Assembly (NCBI RefSeq): GCF_003236335.1
Contig: NZ_POUB01000019.1
Coordinates: 1 to 50,435 of the forward strand
DNA from: Micromonospora deserti
GTDB lineage: Bacteria > Actinomycetota > Actinomycetes > Mycobacteriales > Micromonosporaceae
DNA length: 50,435 nucleotides
Direction of reading: 5' to 3'
The translations under genes and the position numbers were made by a program. The notes under the pieces are model-generated. The model saw nothing but the letters and a program-made list of their open reading frames with translations, did no database searches and was not told the origin of the DNA. Below are positions 6,689 to 17,013 of the stretch, one piece after another (the first letter of the stretch is position 1; every line of letters begins with the position of its first letter).

Positions 6689-9600
6689 CCGTGCTGCCTC
6701 TCTTCGGGAACAAACGGGTGCAGCGCGCTCACGCCGTCGCGCATCGCAAGCACGATGCGATGCGCCAGGGCACCGACATGCGGTTCTGCGAGCAGGCTCC
6801 GGTGGTCACCGGGTGACTCGATCACAATGAGCCTCCCTTCGGTGACACCGGGCCCCCATCCGAGGTCCGGGGCCGGATGGTCGGCCCACTCGCCGCGGAT
6901 GACAATCGTGTCGCCGCCGTAGGGATCGTGCGTGTTGTCCCGGTAGCGAAGCAGCGCTACGGCGTGTCGCCGGTACAACGCCACCAGCCTGCGCAGGTCG
7001 TCTACGTTGCTCACATCCGGCCGGGCGGTGTGGCCCTCGGCGATCGACAGGGCGTGCTGCATGCGCCGCTCCGCCGGGACCTGCCGGAGCTCCTCCACAG
7101 TGACCGGCAGCGTGTCCGCGAACGCACCACTGATCGCCGCCGCTTCGTCGTCGACCCACTCCGGCGGGACCGGGTCGGCGAAGCTCGAGTCGATCAGCGC
7201 TAGGGTCGACACCGTTTGGCCCTGCTGTTCCAGCTGCCGGGCCATCTCGTACGCCACCGCACCGCCCATACACCAGCCGCCGAGGTGGTAGGGCCCCTGC
7301 GCCTGCACGGTCTGGACCGCCCGCAGGTAGTGCTCAGCGATCGCCTCGATGGTGTCCGGCCTCGGGCCGTCGACCCCGGCGACATCGAACGCCTGGATCC
7401 CGAACACCGGCTGCTCGGCGGGCAGTGCCTCGAGCAACTCCCCGTAGCAGAACACCGTCCCGCCCAAGGGATGGACGAGGAACAACGGCGTGCCGGAACC
7501 CTCCCGCAGGGGCACGAGGATCGAGTCGCGCTGCTGGCGGCCGCTGTCGATCATCCCCGCGAGCACGCCCACCGTCCCGTCGGTCAGGAGTCTGGCGAGC
7601 GGCACCCGGTGGCCGGTGGCCTCCTTGATCCGCAGCACGATCCGCAGTGCGGTGATCGAGTTGCCGCCCAACTGCCGCAGCGTGTCCGTCGTCCCGACCC
7701 GGTCCAGCCCCAGTTCGTCGGCCCACAGTCGGGCGATCAGCCGCTCGGTGTCGGTCTCGGGTCCGACGATGTCGGCCACCGCGGTGTCGCCGCGATCGAT
7801 GTCCGGCAGCGCCCGCCGATCGATCTTTCCGTTCGGTGTCAACGGGAACGCGTCGAGCCAGGCGAACGCCGAGGGCGCCATGTATGCGGGGAGCTTGGTC
7901 GCGACATGACTGTTCAGCTCTGCGGGGGTGGCGGGAGACGACGTCGCGGCGACCAGGTAGGCAACCAGTTGGTGCGCGCCCCGGCCGTCCGACCGGGGAA
8001 CGACCACGACCTGCTTGACCGACGGGTGCGCGGCCAGCACTGACTCGACCTCACCGAGTTCGATCCGGAACCCGCGGATCTTGATCTGGTGGTCCGACCG
8101 CCCGATGAAGTCCAGCGTGGCGTCCGGTCGCCAGCGAACCGTGTCTCCGGTGCGGTAGAGGCGCGCCCCTGGCCGCCCGAACGGGTCGGCCACGAACCGG
8201 CTCGCAGTGAGGCCCGGCTGGTTCCAGTAGCCCCGGGCCACGCCGTCCCCGCCGATGTACAACTCGCCGGGCACCCCGATCGGCACCGGTCGCAGATTCT
8301 CGTCGAGAACGTACACCTGTGTGTTGTCCAGCGGCTTGCCGATGCTCACCGGCTCGCCGGCGGAAACCGGCTGCAGGCATGACCAGATCGTGGTCTCTGT
8401 CGGCCCGTAGGCGTTCCAGACGGCACCCATCCGCACGGCCAACTGCTCCGCGAGATCGTCGGGCAACGCCTCGCCGCCGCAGATCGCCCGGACACCCGGT
8501 TCCGTACCGAGGCCGGCGTCGATCAGCATGCGCCAGCCCGACGGGGTTGCCTGCGCGATGGTGGCGGTGCGCAGCAGCTCCACCGTCTCTGGTCCGTGCA
8601 CGGTGTCGTCCGGGAGCAGGATCAGCTTGGCACCCGCCAGCAGGGGCGCGAACACCTCCAGCCCCGCGATGTCGAAGGAGAGCGAGGTGACCGCCAGCCA
8701 CCGGTCGTCCGGGGTGAGACCCACCTTGCCCGACATGGACCACAGCAGGTTGACCAGCGCGCGGTGCGAAATCTGCACCCCCTTGGGCCGGCCGGTGGAG
8801 CCGGACGTGTAGATGACGTAGGCGAGGTCGTCCGCGGTGGTGCCCGGGTCGAGACCGTCGGCTGGCCCTTCGGCGAAGCTCTCCGCCTCGACTGTCAGCA
8901 CCGTGGCCGCCGAGACGGGCGGCGCCGACTCCGGGTCGGTGAGCACGACCAGCGCGTTCGAGTCGGCGAGCATCGACGCCAGCCGGTCGGCCGGATATCC
9001 CGGGTCGAGCGGCAGGTAGGCACCGCCCGCGGTGAGGACCGCCAGCAGCGCGACCACCAGCTCGGGCGATCGCCGCATCTGGACACCGACGACCGTGCCC
9101 GGCCCGACGCCCAACTCCCGCAACCGCCGGCCGAGCTGGCACGCCCGCTGGTGCAGTTGCGCGTAGGTGAGCTGCCGGTCGCCGACGTGGACCGCGATCC
9201 GGTCCGGGTTGCGCCGCGCCACCTCGGCCAGCAGCAGCGGCAGCGGCCGATCGAGCGGATAGGCAGCGGCAGTGTCGTTCCACTCCCTGAGGTGCCGTGT
9301 CGTCTCCGACTCACTCATCAGCACGGTGCGGGCCACGGGCAGGTCCGGCGTATCGAGAATGGCCGTCAGCGCAGCGGTGTAGTACCCCGCCGTGGTCTCG
9401 ATCTGCTCGGCGGAGAACTCCGCGGGGTCGTAGCTGATGCCCAGGCCGATCTGGCCGGTCTGCGGGTCCGCGCCGAAGTTCGCGGTGAACGGGAAGTTGG
9501 TCTGCTCGAAGAAGGTCGTCTCCTCGATGCGGAGATGCCGCAGCGAGAGCTCGCCGTAGCTGCGCATCGCGCGGTAGTCGACCATGGTCTCGAAGAGGGT

Positions 9601-10623
9601 GTCCGCGTCGAGGTCTTTCTGGATCTGACTGAGTGGGTACCGCCGATGCGCCAAGGCGTCGATCTCCGCCTCGTGTGCCTGACGCACCAGGCCCCGCCAG
9701 CTCGCTCGCCGGGTGTCCAGCACCATCGGGACGGTGTTGAGGAACAGGCCGATCATCTGCTCGCCGTCGGCCGTTTCCGGGCGGCCGTTGGCGACTCGGC
9801 CGGTCACCACGCGCGGCTGGCCCGACAGCCTGGCCATGACACCGGCATGCGCCGCGAACAGCACCGCCTTCGCGGGGACCCGCGCCTTCGCCGCGAACGC
9901 GCGGATCCTGCCGCTCAGGTCCGCCCCGAACTGGACGCGGTGCACCTGGACCGACGCGTCAGCCGTACCGGCCGGACCCGTCTGCCAGCGCGGCAGGGTG
10001 AGCACCTCCGCTCCGTCGAGCAGCGTGCGCCAGTACTCCTTCGAGCGGCTGTCGGCCAGCGCCTTGCGTTCGAGCAGCACGAAGTCCCGAAAACAGGTGG
10101 CCAACCGCACCGGTTCGGGGGCTTCGCCCGACACCGTCCGGTCGTACTCACGCAGCAGCCAGGACGTCAGCAGAGACAGGCTCCAGCCGTCGAGGATCGC
10201 GTGGTGGAAGCTCAGGTTGAGCCAGAATGCGTCGTTGGACAGCAGTTGCGCGTGCAGCCGCAGCAGCGGTGGACTCGCCAGGTCGAACGGTCTGGTCTTC
10301 TCCTCCGCGCGCCACTCGCCGATCGCGGTGGCCTGGCCGCCTCCGTCGAGACCGGTCAGATCCTGGACGGTGAGGGCGACCTCGGCGGTGTCGTGCACGA
10401 GCTGCATGGGTTCGCTGAACTTGGTCAGGTCGACGCTGCTGCGCAGCATCTCGTGACCCGCCACCATCACCTCGAGTACCCGCCGCAGCCGGTCCGGGTC
10501 GAACGGCCCGCCGATCTTCAGGCTCAGCAGGTCGTGATACGTGGACCCGGTCGCATCGAGGTGGCTGTGGTACAGCATGCCCGCTTGCAGCCGCGTCAGT
10601 GGATACGCATCGTCGAGCGCCAT
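6685..10623 (-). CDS. NRPS-2: C-A-T-TE, glycine-like A domain, cysteine thioesterase
   Basis: 1312 residues. Condensation domain: C1-like YPLTRLQAGMLYHS at 7-20 and HHAILDG at 140-146. A domain: [13 protein letters not shown], then pocket residues read by eye as D, I, L, Q, I, G, A, I, W plus Lys, close to the glycine code DILQLGLIWK. T domain: LGGNSITAL. C-terminal type I thioesterase: LFLVHPLGGTVFCYGELLEA, nucleophile motif GWCMGG with Cys1118 (codon TGT) instead of Ser, probable acid Asp1145 (LALIDSS) and His1274 (GDHRSLL). As the only TE in the window it should release the peptide. The ATG at 10623 has a GAGGGG site and lies 20 nt after the NRPS-1 stop; the stop overlaps the SIR2-ATPase start by 4 nt. 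Confidence 0.92.
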   Translation of the reverse strand: MALDDAYPLTRLQAGMLYHSHLDATGSTYHDLLSLKIGGPFDPDRLRRVLEVMVAGHEMLRSSVDLTKFSEPMQLVHDTAEVALTVQDLTGLDGGGQATAIGEWRAEEKTRPFDLASPPLLRLHAQLLSNDAFWLNLSFHHAILDGWSLSLLTSWLLREYDRTVSGEAPEPVRLATCFRDFVLLERKALADSRSKEYWRTLLDGAEVLTLPRWQTGPAGTADASVQVHRVQFGADLSGRIRAFAAKARVPAKAVLFAAHAGVMARLSGQPRVVTGRVANGRPETADGEQMIGLFLNTVPMVLDTRRASWRGLVRQAHEAEIDALAHRRYPLSQIQKDLDADTLFETMVDYRAMRSYGELSLRHLRIEETTFFEQTNFPFTANFGADPQTGQIGLGISYDPAEFSAEQIETTAGYYTAALTAILDTPDLPVARTVLMSESETTRHLREWNDTAAAYPLDRPLPLLLAEVARRNPDRIAVHVGDRQLTYAQLHQRACQLGRRLRELGVGPGTVVGVQMRRSPELVVALLAVLTAGGAYLPLDPGYPADRLASMLADSNALVVLTDPESAPPVSAATVLTVEAESFAEGPADGLDPGTTADDLAYVIYTSGSTGRPKGVQISHRALVNLLWSMSGKVGLTPDDRWLAVTSLSFDIAGLEVFAPLLAGAKLILLPDDTVHGPETVELLRTATIAQATPSGWRMLIDAGLGTEPGVRAICGGEALPDDLAEQLAVRMGAVWNAYGPTETTIWSCLQPVSAGEPVSIGKPLDNTQVYVLDENLRPVPIGVPGELYIGGDGVARGYWNQPGLTASRFVADPFGRPGARLYRTGDTVRWRPDATLDFIGRSDHQIKIRGFRIELGEVESVLAAHPSVKQVVVVPRSDGRGAHQLVAYLVAATSSPATPAELNSHVATKLPAYMAPSAFAWLDAFPLTPNGKIDRRALPDIDRGDTAVADIVGPETDTERLIARLWADELGLDRVGTTDTLRQLGGNSITALRIVLRIKEATGHRVPLARLLTDGTVGVLAGMIDSGRQQRDSILVPLREGSGTPLFLVHPLGGTVFCYGELLEALPAEQPVFGIQAFDVAGVDGPRPDTIEAIAEHYLRAVQTVQAQGPYHLGGWCMGGAVAYEMARQLEQQGQTVSTLALIDSSFADPVPPEWVDDEAAAISGAFADTLPVTVEELRQVPAERRMQHALSIAEGHTARPDVSNVDDLRRLVALYRRHAVALLRYRDNTHDPYGGDTIVIRGEWADHPAPDLGWGPGVTEGRLIVIESPGDHRSLLAEPHVGALAHRIVLAMRDGVSALHPFVPEERQHG

Positions 10624-10643
10624 GGATTCGACCCCTCTGCCGA

Positions 10644-13600
10644 TCAGGCCTCAGCCAGGCGTGCTCGGTCCGCTGCTGACAGCAGGAAGAACTCCGAGAC
10701 GTTCTGGCTGGAAGCGTCGTCACGTTGAGCGCGGTGGTTTCGCGCCTGCGCCGCGATCGTGGGATTGCGGAACAGTTCCTCGATCGTGATGTCGAACCCG
10801 TGTTCCCTGGCCCGCCCCACCAGCGTGATCGCGTGCATGGAGTCACCGCCGAGTTCGAAGAAGTCGTCGTCGGCGCCGACACTGTCGATGCCGAGGGTCT
10901 CCCGCCAGATCGCGGCCAGTGTGCGTTCCTGCTCGGTGGCGGGCGCACGCGACGGCCCGGCCGCCTCTCCGGCCGGCACGGGCAGTGCGGTCTGGTCGAC
11001 CTTTCCGCTGCCGGTCAGCGGGAACTCCGGCAGCACGACGAACGCCGCCGGCACCATGAAGGCGGGCAGCGTGGCGGCTGCCAGGGACCGCAATTCCGGC
11101 ACCGACGGGGCGGGTGCGCCCGGCCGCGCCGTCAGGTACGCGACCAGCCTGCGATCACCGGGCCGGTCCTCGCGCACGACGACGAGCACCTGCCCGACCG
11201 CCTCATGGCGGGCCAGTACCTGTTCGACTTCGCCCAGCTCGATCCGGAACCCCCGGATCTTGACCTGGTGGTCGAGCCTGCCGAGGAACTCCAGCCTGCC
11301 GTCGGGCAGCCACCGGGCCCGGTCGCCGGTCCGGTACAGCCGCGCGCCGGACGGGCCGAACGGCGAGGCGACGAACCGTTCCGCGGTGAGCGCGGCCTGA
11401 CCGTGGTAGCCGCGAGCCAATCCGTCACCACCGAGGTAGAGTTCGCCGACCACGCCGACGGGCACCGGCTCGAGCGCGGTGTCCAGCACGTAGGTCTGGG
11501 TGTTGGCGATCGGCCTGCCGATCGGGACCCGAGCCTCGGCAGAGCCGGGCTCGCAGGTCCACGACGTCACATCGACTGACGCCTCGGTCGGGCCGTAGAG
11601 GTTCTCGAGCCGGACACGCAGGGTGCGAAGGCACTGCTGGGCCAGGTCGGCCGGGAGTTCCTCACCACTGCACACGATCAACCTCAGGTCCGTCAGCTTC
11701 GTCGCGTCCGTGCCGTCGAGGAACGCCCGGAGCATGACGGGTACGAAGTGGCAGACGGTTACTCGCGCCGACGCCATTAGCTGGGCGAGGTAGTCCGGGT
11801 CCCGGTGCCGCCGCGGCTCGGCGAGCACCAGGCAGGCGCCGTTCATCAACGGCCAGAACAGCTCCCAGATCGAGACGTCGAAGCTGATCGGCGTCTTCTG
11901 CAGGACGCGATCCTCGGTCGTGAGCCGGTAGGCGTCCTGCATCCAGCGCAGTCGGTTGACGATGCCGCGGTGGGGAATCTGCACCCCCTTGGGCACTCCC
12001 GTCGAGCCGGAGGTGTAGATGGCGTAGGCGATGTTGTCGGGAGCCGCCGAGAGCTCCGGGCCTTCCTCCGCGCCGTCCCGCCCGACCACCAGTTCGTTCG
12101 GGAACGTACCCGTCAGGTCCTGCTGCGTCAGCACCACCGGGCAGTCACTCGACCGCACCATGGTCAGCAGCCGCTCCACCGGATGGTCGGGCTCGAGCGG
12201 GAGGTAGGCGCCACCAGCCCTGAGCACGGCCAGTGCCGCCACCACCAGCTCGGTCGAGCGGTACATGTGGACACCCACCACGACGTCCGGTCCGACACCT
12301 AGCTCGCGCAGGCGCAGCGCCAGCCAGTTCGCCCGCCGATCCAGTTCGGCGTAGGACAGTTCCTCGTCGCCGAACCGGACCGCGCGCGCGTCGGGCGTGC
12401 GGCGGACCTGGCCGGCGATCACGGAGGCGAGGGTGTCGTCCGGCGGATAGTCCCGGGACGTGTCGTTCCAGGCGCGCACCAGCTCACGCTCTCCCGCCCC
12501 GAGAAGGTCGACCCGGTGGATCGGGACGGATGCGTCGCGCGCCACCCGCGTCAGCACGTTCTGCAGGTGACCGATCAGGCGGTCCACCGTGGCCTCGTCG
12601 AACAGGTCCACGTCGTAGTCGAGCATGCCGACCAGACCGCCGGCGCCCTGGCTGAAGCGCAGGCTGATGTCGCACTGGGCATGCGCCTCGGTGCTCTCCA
12701 GCGTCTCGACCTCCAGGCCCGGCAGGTCCAGCGGCGCGTCGGGAACGTTCTGTAGGGCGAACAGCACCTGGTAGAGCGGGTTGCGGCTGAGCTCGTGGTT
12801 CGGCGCGAGCTCGCCGACAAGCCGTTCGAACGGCACCTGCTGATGGTCGAACGAGACGAGGGTCATGTCCCGGACCCGGGTGAGCAGGTCGGCGAACGAG
12901 GGCCGACCACCGGTGTCGACCCGCATCAGCACGGTGTTGAGGAAACACCCGATGGAGCGCTCAAAGTGCGAGCGAGGCCGGAACGCCACCGGCGTACCCA
13001 CCAGCACCTCGTCCTGGCCCGCGTGCCGGGCAACCACGACGCCGAATGCCGACAGCAGGGTCATGAACAGGGTCGCGCCCCGCGCCCGGGCCAGCTCCTG
13101 CAGGCTCGCGACTACCTCGCCCGGGACGGTGAACCGGCGCCGCGCACCGCGGTGCGCCTGCACGGCGGGCCGTACCCGGTCGGTCGGAAGGTCCAGGACC
13201 GTCGGAGCACCAGCGACCTGCTCCTTCCACCACTGCGCGAGCCGATCCTGCTCGCTCTCGTCGAGCGACGCCCGCTCCCACTCGACCAGGTCCGCGAGCT
13301 GCGGGACCGCACCGTCGAGAGCTCCGGCCATCGCGCGCGACAGATCCCCGAAGAACACACTCGCCGACCAGCCGTCGAACACGATGTGGTGCACGGTGAA
13401 CGTGACGAGCTGCTCGGCGTCGCCGAGTCGCACGACGACGCACCGCATGAGCGGCGCCACGGACAGGTCGAACGGCCGCCGCGTCTCCCCGGCGGCGTAC
13501 GCACGCCCGACCTCGCCCGCGTCGGCCCGGCCGCGCAGGTCCACCACCTCGACGGGAACCCGCACATCGGGGAGGACCTCCTGCACGGGCTCACCGCCGG

Positions 13601-16600
13601 CCATCGTGAACCGGGTCCGCAACGCGCCGTGGCGTGCCACGACGGCGTCCAGGGCCGCCTGGAAGGCGGCGACGTCGAGCGCCCCGCGCAGGCGCAGGAC
13701 GGTGGCCATGTTGTAGGACACGTCACCCGGCTGAACCTGGTCGACGAACCACAGCCGCCGCTGCACCATCGACAGCGCGTGGATGCCGTCGCCCGCGGTG
13801 GGCACCGGTAGCGGGTCCGCCTCGACGACGTCGCGCTCGCCCTCCCCGATGAGAGCCGCGAACCCCGCGATCGTCGGGGTCCTGAACACGTCGACCAGAC
13901 TGAGCTTCACGCCGAACGTCTCGCTCAACCGCGCGAGCAGCCGCGTCAGCAGCAACGAGTGGCCGCCGAGCTCGAAGAAGTCGTCCTCGACGCCGATGCC
14001 CTCGACCGCGAGCACGTCCTCCCAGAGCCCGGCCAGCGTCCGCTCGACCGCACTGGAGGGTTGTCGCGACCGGTTGCCGAGTTGCTGCTCACGACTCGGC
14101 TCCGGCAGCGCGGCCCGGTTGACCTTGCCGTTGACCGTGAGCGGGAGTCCGGGCAGCACGACGAACGCCGACGGCACCATCGGCTTGGGCAGCCCGGCCC
14201 TGGCCCGTGCCCGCAGATCGGGGATCGACGGCGCGACGCCGCCCGGCGCGGGCGTCACGTAGGCGACCAGGCGCCTGTCGCCGGCCCGGTCCTCTCTGAC
14301 CATCACCAGAGCCTGACCGACGTGCTCATGTGCGATGAGAACGGCTTCGACGTCACCCGGTTCGATCCGGTGGCCGCGCAACTTAATCTGGTGGTCGGTG
14401 CGTCCGACGAACTCCGCGCACCCGTCACCGAGGTACCGGACCCGGTCACCCGTGTGGTATACCCGGTCCTCGGGATCTCCCGTCCAGGGACTGGTGGTGA
14501 ACCCGCCCGCGATCCCGTTGAGGTAGCTCGCCAGATACGGCGTACGCACCACCAACTCGCCGATCTCGCCTTCGGCGCACAGCTCGCCCGCCGGATTGAC
14601 GGAGAGTACCTGCACTCCGTCGATGCCGGGCCCGATCGGCGCCTTCGACGAGAACGGCCGGATGCCGTCGGGAGAACTCGGATCCCGCAGGGAGAGCGCC
14701 GAGATCACCTGCGGCGTCTCGGTCGCCCCGTAGATGTTTATCAACGTGGTGTTCGGCGCGGCGGCCGCCCATGCGGTCGCGGTGCTCCTGCGCAGTACGT
14801 CGCCGTTGATGCCGACCAACCGCATCTCCGGCAGCCCGCCGGGCGGCATCGCCGCCGCCAACTCGTTGGCGTAGGGCGGCGTGAGATGCAGGACCGTCGC
14901 GTCGACCTCCCGTAGCCACCTGGTGGTGCCGGCGAAATCCAGCCGGTCGAGGTGCGGGAAGGCCGACATGGCACCGACCCACATCGGGGTCAGTAGGTCC
15001 CGCATGAGCACCTCGTAGCCCAGGCCCGCAAGCACCGCGAACCGGTCGTCGGGCCCCAGTCGCTGCGAACGCTCGTACCAGTCGAGGAAGTGCATGACGG
15101 CGTCGTGCTTGGTCACGACGCACTTCGGCACTCCGGTCGACCCGGAGGTGAACACCGCGTAGATGGCGTCGTCCGGGCGGATGTCCACGCTGACGTGGTC
15201 CGCGGGCAGCCGGCTCCACTCGGGGTCGTCCAGCCGGATCACCTCGGCCGGCCGCTGCCCGGCGGTGACGACCTCGTCGGGCAGCGGCTCGCAGCCGTGC
15301 GCCAGGACTATCGCCTTGGGCTGGCACACGATCACGCCCTGGGCGAGCCGGGCGGGCGGCAGGCTCCAGTCCATGATGACGAAGGGAGCGCCGCACTTCA
15401 TCGCGGCCAGCATGGCTATCTGCGTGGTCGGGTGCCGCTTGACCACGATCCCCACCATGTCGCCGTGTTCCACGCCCGCATCGCGCAGGCGGTGGGCGAG
15501 CTGGTTGGAAGCGCGGTCGAGGTCCTCGTAGGTCCAGCGCTGGTCCCGGTACGTCATGGCGACCCGGCCCGGCGAGCCGCCCACGAACTTGGCCAGCCGG
15601 TCCAGCAGCGACCCCGGCCACTCCGCGGTGAGCGGCTCGTAGGGGTCCGGCAGCAGTTCCCGACTGCGCTCGGACAGCAAGGGATAGCCCAGCACCGACC
15701 GGTACGGGTTGCTGCTGACCTGGTTGAGCAGGGCACCGGTCTGCTCGAGCAGCCAGGCGATCCGGGTCTCGGAGAACAGGTCCGCGTCGTAGACGAGGTC
15801 CAGGTCGATGCGACCGGTCCTGGTCCGCACGTACAGCGAGAGGTCGAACTTGGCCGACACCGTGTCGTTGGGGACATGCTCGGTCGTGCAACCGGGGAGT
15901 GTGGGCGCGGTGAGCTCCGGCTCCACGTTGAGCAGTACCTGCACCAGCGGGGTGCGGCTCAGGTCGTGCTCCGGTGCCAGCTCCGCGACCAGGCGTTCCA
16001 GCGGCGCCTGCTGATGCTCGAACGCCGCCAGTGCCATGTCTTTCACCCTGGCCAGCAACTCCGCGAACGACGGCTGCCCGGTCGTGTCGACCCGCATGAC
16101 GACCGTGTTGAGGAAGCAACCCACCGAACGCTCGAACTCCGACCTCGGGCGGAACGCCACCGGTGCGCCCAGCAGCACCTCCTCCTGACCGGAGTGCCGG
16201 GCGAGGACGACACCGAAGGCTGCCAGCAGCGTCATGAACAAGGTGACGCCCTGCGACCGACACAGCTCGTCGAGACCGTCGACGACCTCCGGAGGCAGCG
16301 TCACGACGCACCGGGCACCGCGGTGCGTCTGCACTGCCGGGCGCGCGCGGTCGGTCACCAGGTCCAGCACGGTGGGCGCGCCGGCCAGGCGTTCCGTCCA
16401 CCACCGCACCAGCCGGTCCTGCTCGCCTGATTCGACGGAGGCGCGTTCCCACTCGAGGAGTTCGGCGAACTGGACGACCGGCGCCTGCAGTGCCTCCGGC
16501 CCACCGGCCAGCGCCGCGGACAGCTCGTCGAAGAACACGTCCGAGGACAGCCCGTCGAACACGATGTGGTGCATGGTGAACGCGACGAGTTGATCGGCGT

Positions 16601-16976
16601 CGCCGAGGCGCACGACGACGCAGCGCAGCAGAGGTGCGTCCGAGAGGTCGAAGGGCCGCCGGGCCTCGGCGGCGGCGTAGGCGTGGGCCACGGCCTCCGC
16701 GTCGTCACGGCGGCGCATGTCGACGATGTCGACGAGGACCCGCGCGTCCGGTATCACCTCCTGCGCCGGTTCGCCGTCCACCACGAGGAACCGGGTTCGC
16801 AGCGCCTCGTGCCGCGCCACCACCGCGTCCACCGCGGTCTGCAGAGCTCCGAGGTCCAGGAGTCCGCGCACACGCAGCACGACCGGGATGTTGTACGTGA
16901 CATCGCCGGGCAGGAGCTGGTCCACGAACCACAGGCGGCGCTGCATCGAGGACAGCCCATAGACACGGTTGGACAT
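10644..16976 (-). CDS. NRPS-1: C-A-T-C-A-T, Lys2-like A domain then serine A domain
   Basis: 2110 residues from ATG 16976, which has the ribosome site AAAGGGGGA about 6 nt upstream. The open frame continues upstream but only as non-coding shadow of the hydrolase gene. C1 domain: HHIVFDG at 136-142. A1 (about 455-950): FTSGSTGVPK, but the A4 region reads GLGYEVLMRDLLTPMW, followed by HLTPPY, INGD and NIYGATET, matching the alpha-aminoadipate reductase (Lys2) branch rather than ordinary A domains; the position of the amine-binding Asp235 appears to be Glu. T1: LGGHSLLLT. C2: HHIVFDGWS. A2: pocket D, V, W, H, V, S, L, V, D plus Lys, a serine code. T2: LGGDSMHAI near the C-terminus. No epimerase. 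It should add an unassigned unit and then Ser. Confidence 0.92.
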   Translation of the reverse strand: MSNRVYGLSSMQRRLWFVDQLLPGDVTYNIPVVLRVRGLLDLGALQTAVDAVVARHEALRTRFLVVDGEPAQEVIPDARVLVDIVDMRRRDDAEAVAHAYAAAEARRPFDLSDAPLLRCVVVRLGDADQLVAFTMHHIVFDGLSSDVFFDELSAALAGGPEALQAPVVQFAELLEWERASVESGEQDRLVRWWTERLAGAPTVLDLVTDRARPAVQTHRGARCVVTLPPEVVDGLDELCRSQGVTLFMTLLAAFGVVLARHSGQEEVLLGAPVAFRPRSEFERSVGCFLNTVVMRVDTTGQPSFAELLARVKDMALAAFEHQQAPLERLVAELAPEHDLSRTPLVQVLLNVEPELTAPTLPGCTTEHVPNDTVSAKFDLSLYVRTRTGRIDLDLVYDADLFSETRIAWLLEQTGALLNQVSSNPYRSVLGYPLLSERSRELLPDPYEPLTAEWPGSLLDRLAKFVGGSPGRVAMTYRDQRWTYEDLDRASNQLAHRLRDAGVEHGDMVGIVVKRHPTTQIAMLAAMKCGAPFVIMDWSLPPARLAQGVIVCQPKAIVLAHGCEPLPDEVVTAGQRPAEVIRLDDPEWSRLPADHVSVDIRPDDAIYAVFTSGSTGVPKCVVTKHDAVMHFLDWYERSQRLGPDDRFAVLAGLGYEVLMRDLLTPMWVGAMSAFPHLDRLDFAGTTRWLREVDATVLHLTPPYANELAAAMPPGGLPEMRLVGINGDVLRRSTATAWAAAAPNTTLINIYGATETPQVISALSLRDPSSPDGIRPFSSKAPIGPGIDGVQVLSVNPAGELCAEGEIGELVVRTPYLASYLNGIAGGFTTSPWTGDPEDRVYHTGDRVRYLGDGCAEFVGRTDHQIKLRGHRIEPGDVEAVLIAHEHVGQALVMVREDRAGDRRLVAYVTPAPGGVAPSIPDLRARARAGLPKPMVPSAFVVLPGLPLTVNGKVNRAALPEPSREQQLGNRSRQPSSAVERTLAGLWEDVLAVEGIGVEDDFFELGGHSLLLTRLLARLSETFGVKLSLVDVFRTPTIAGFAALIGEGERDVVEADPLPVPTAGDGIHALSMVQRRLWFVDQVQPGDVSYNMATVLRLRGALDVAAFQAALDAVVARHGALRTRFTMAGGEPVQEVLPDVRVPVEVVDLRGRADAGEVGRAYAAGETRRPFDLSVAPLMRCVVVRLGDAEQLVTFTVHHIVFDGWSASVFFGDLSRAMAGALDGAVPQLADLVEWERASLDESEQDRLAQWWKEQVAGAPTVLDLPTDRVRPAVQAHRGARRRFTVPGEVVASLQELARARGATLFMTLLSAFGVVVARHAGQDEVLVGTPVAFRPRSHFERSIGCFLNTVLMRVDTGGRPSFADLLTRVRDMTLVSFDHQQVPFERLVGELAPNHELSRNPLYQVLFALQNVPDAPLDLPGLEVETLESTEAHAQCDISLRFSQGAGGLVGMLDYDVDLFDEATVDRLIGHLQNVLTRVARDASVPIHRVDLLGAGERELVRAWNDTSRDYPPDDTLASVIAGQVRRTPDARAVRFGDEELSYAELDRRANWLALRLRELGVGPDVVVGVHMYRSTELVVAALAVLRAGGAYLPLEPDHPVERLLTMVRSSDCPVVLTQQDLTGTFPNELVVGRDGAEEGPELSAAPDNIAYAIYTSGSTGVPKGVQIPHRGIVNRLRWMQDAYRLTTEDRVLQKTPISFDVSIWELFWPLMNGACLVLAEPRRHRDPDYLAQLMASARVTVCHFVPVMLRAFLDGTDATKLTDLRLIVCSGEELPADLAQQCLRTLRVRLENLYGPTEASVDVTSWTCEPGSAEARVPIGRPIANTQTYVLDTALEPVPVGVVGELYLGGDGLARGYHGQAALTAERFVASPFGPSGARLYRTGDRARWLPDGRLEFLGRLDHQVKIRGFRIELGEVEQVLARHEAVGQVLVVVREDRPGDRRLVAYLTARPGAPAPSVPELRSLAAATLPAFMVPAAFVVLPEFPLTGSGKVDQTALPVPAGEAAGPSRAPATEQERTLAAIWRETLGIDSVGADDDFFELGGDSMHAITLVGRAREHGFDITIEELFRNPTIAAQARNHRAQRDDASSQNVSEFFLLSAADRARLAEA

Positions 16977-17013
16977 CCGAGGTCCCCCTTTACGGTTCTT
17001 CTTGCTCGACGCA

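Noticed and set aside
8596..10728. A 710-codon open frame antisense to NRPS-2
   Set aside because: High-GC DNA gives long open frames opposite real genes; the minus-strand protein has complete NRPS motifs and the plus-strand one has Arg/Gln/His-rich shadow composition.
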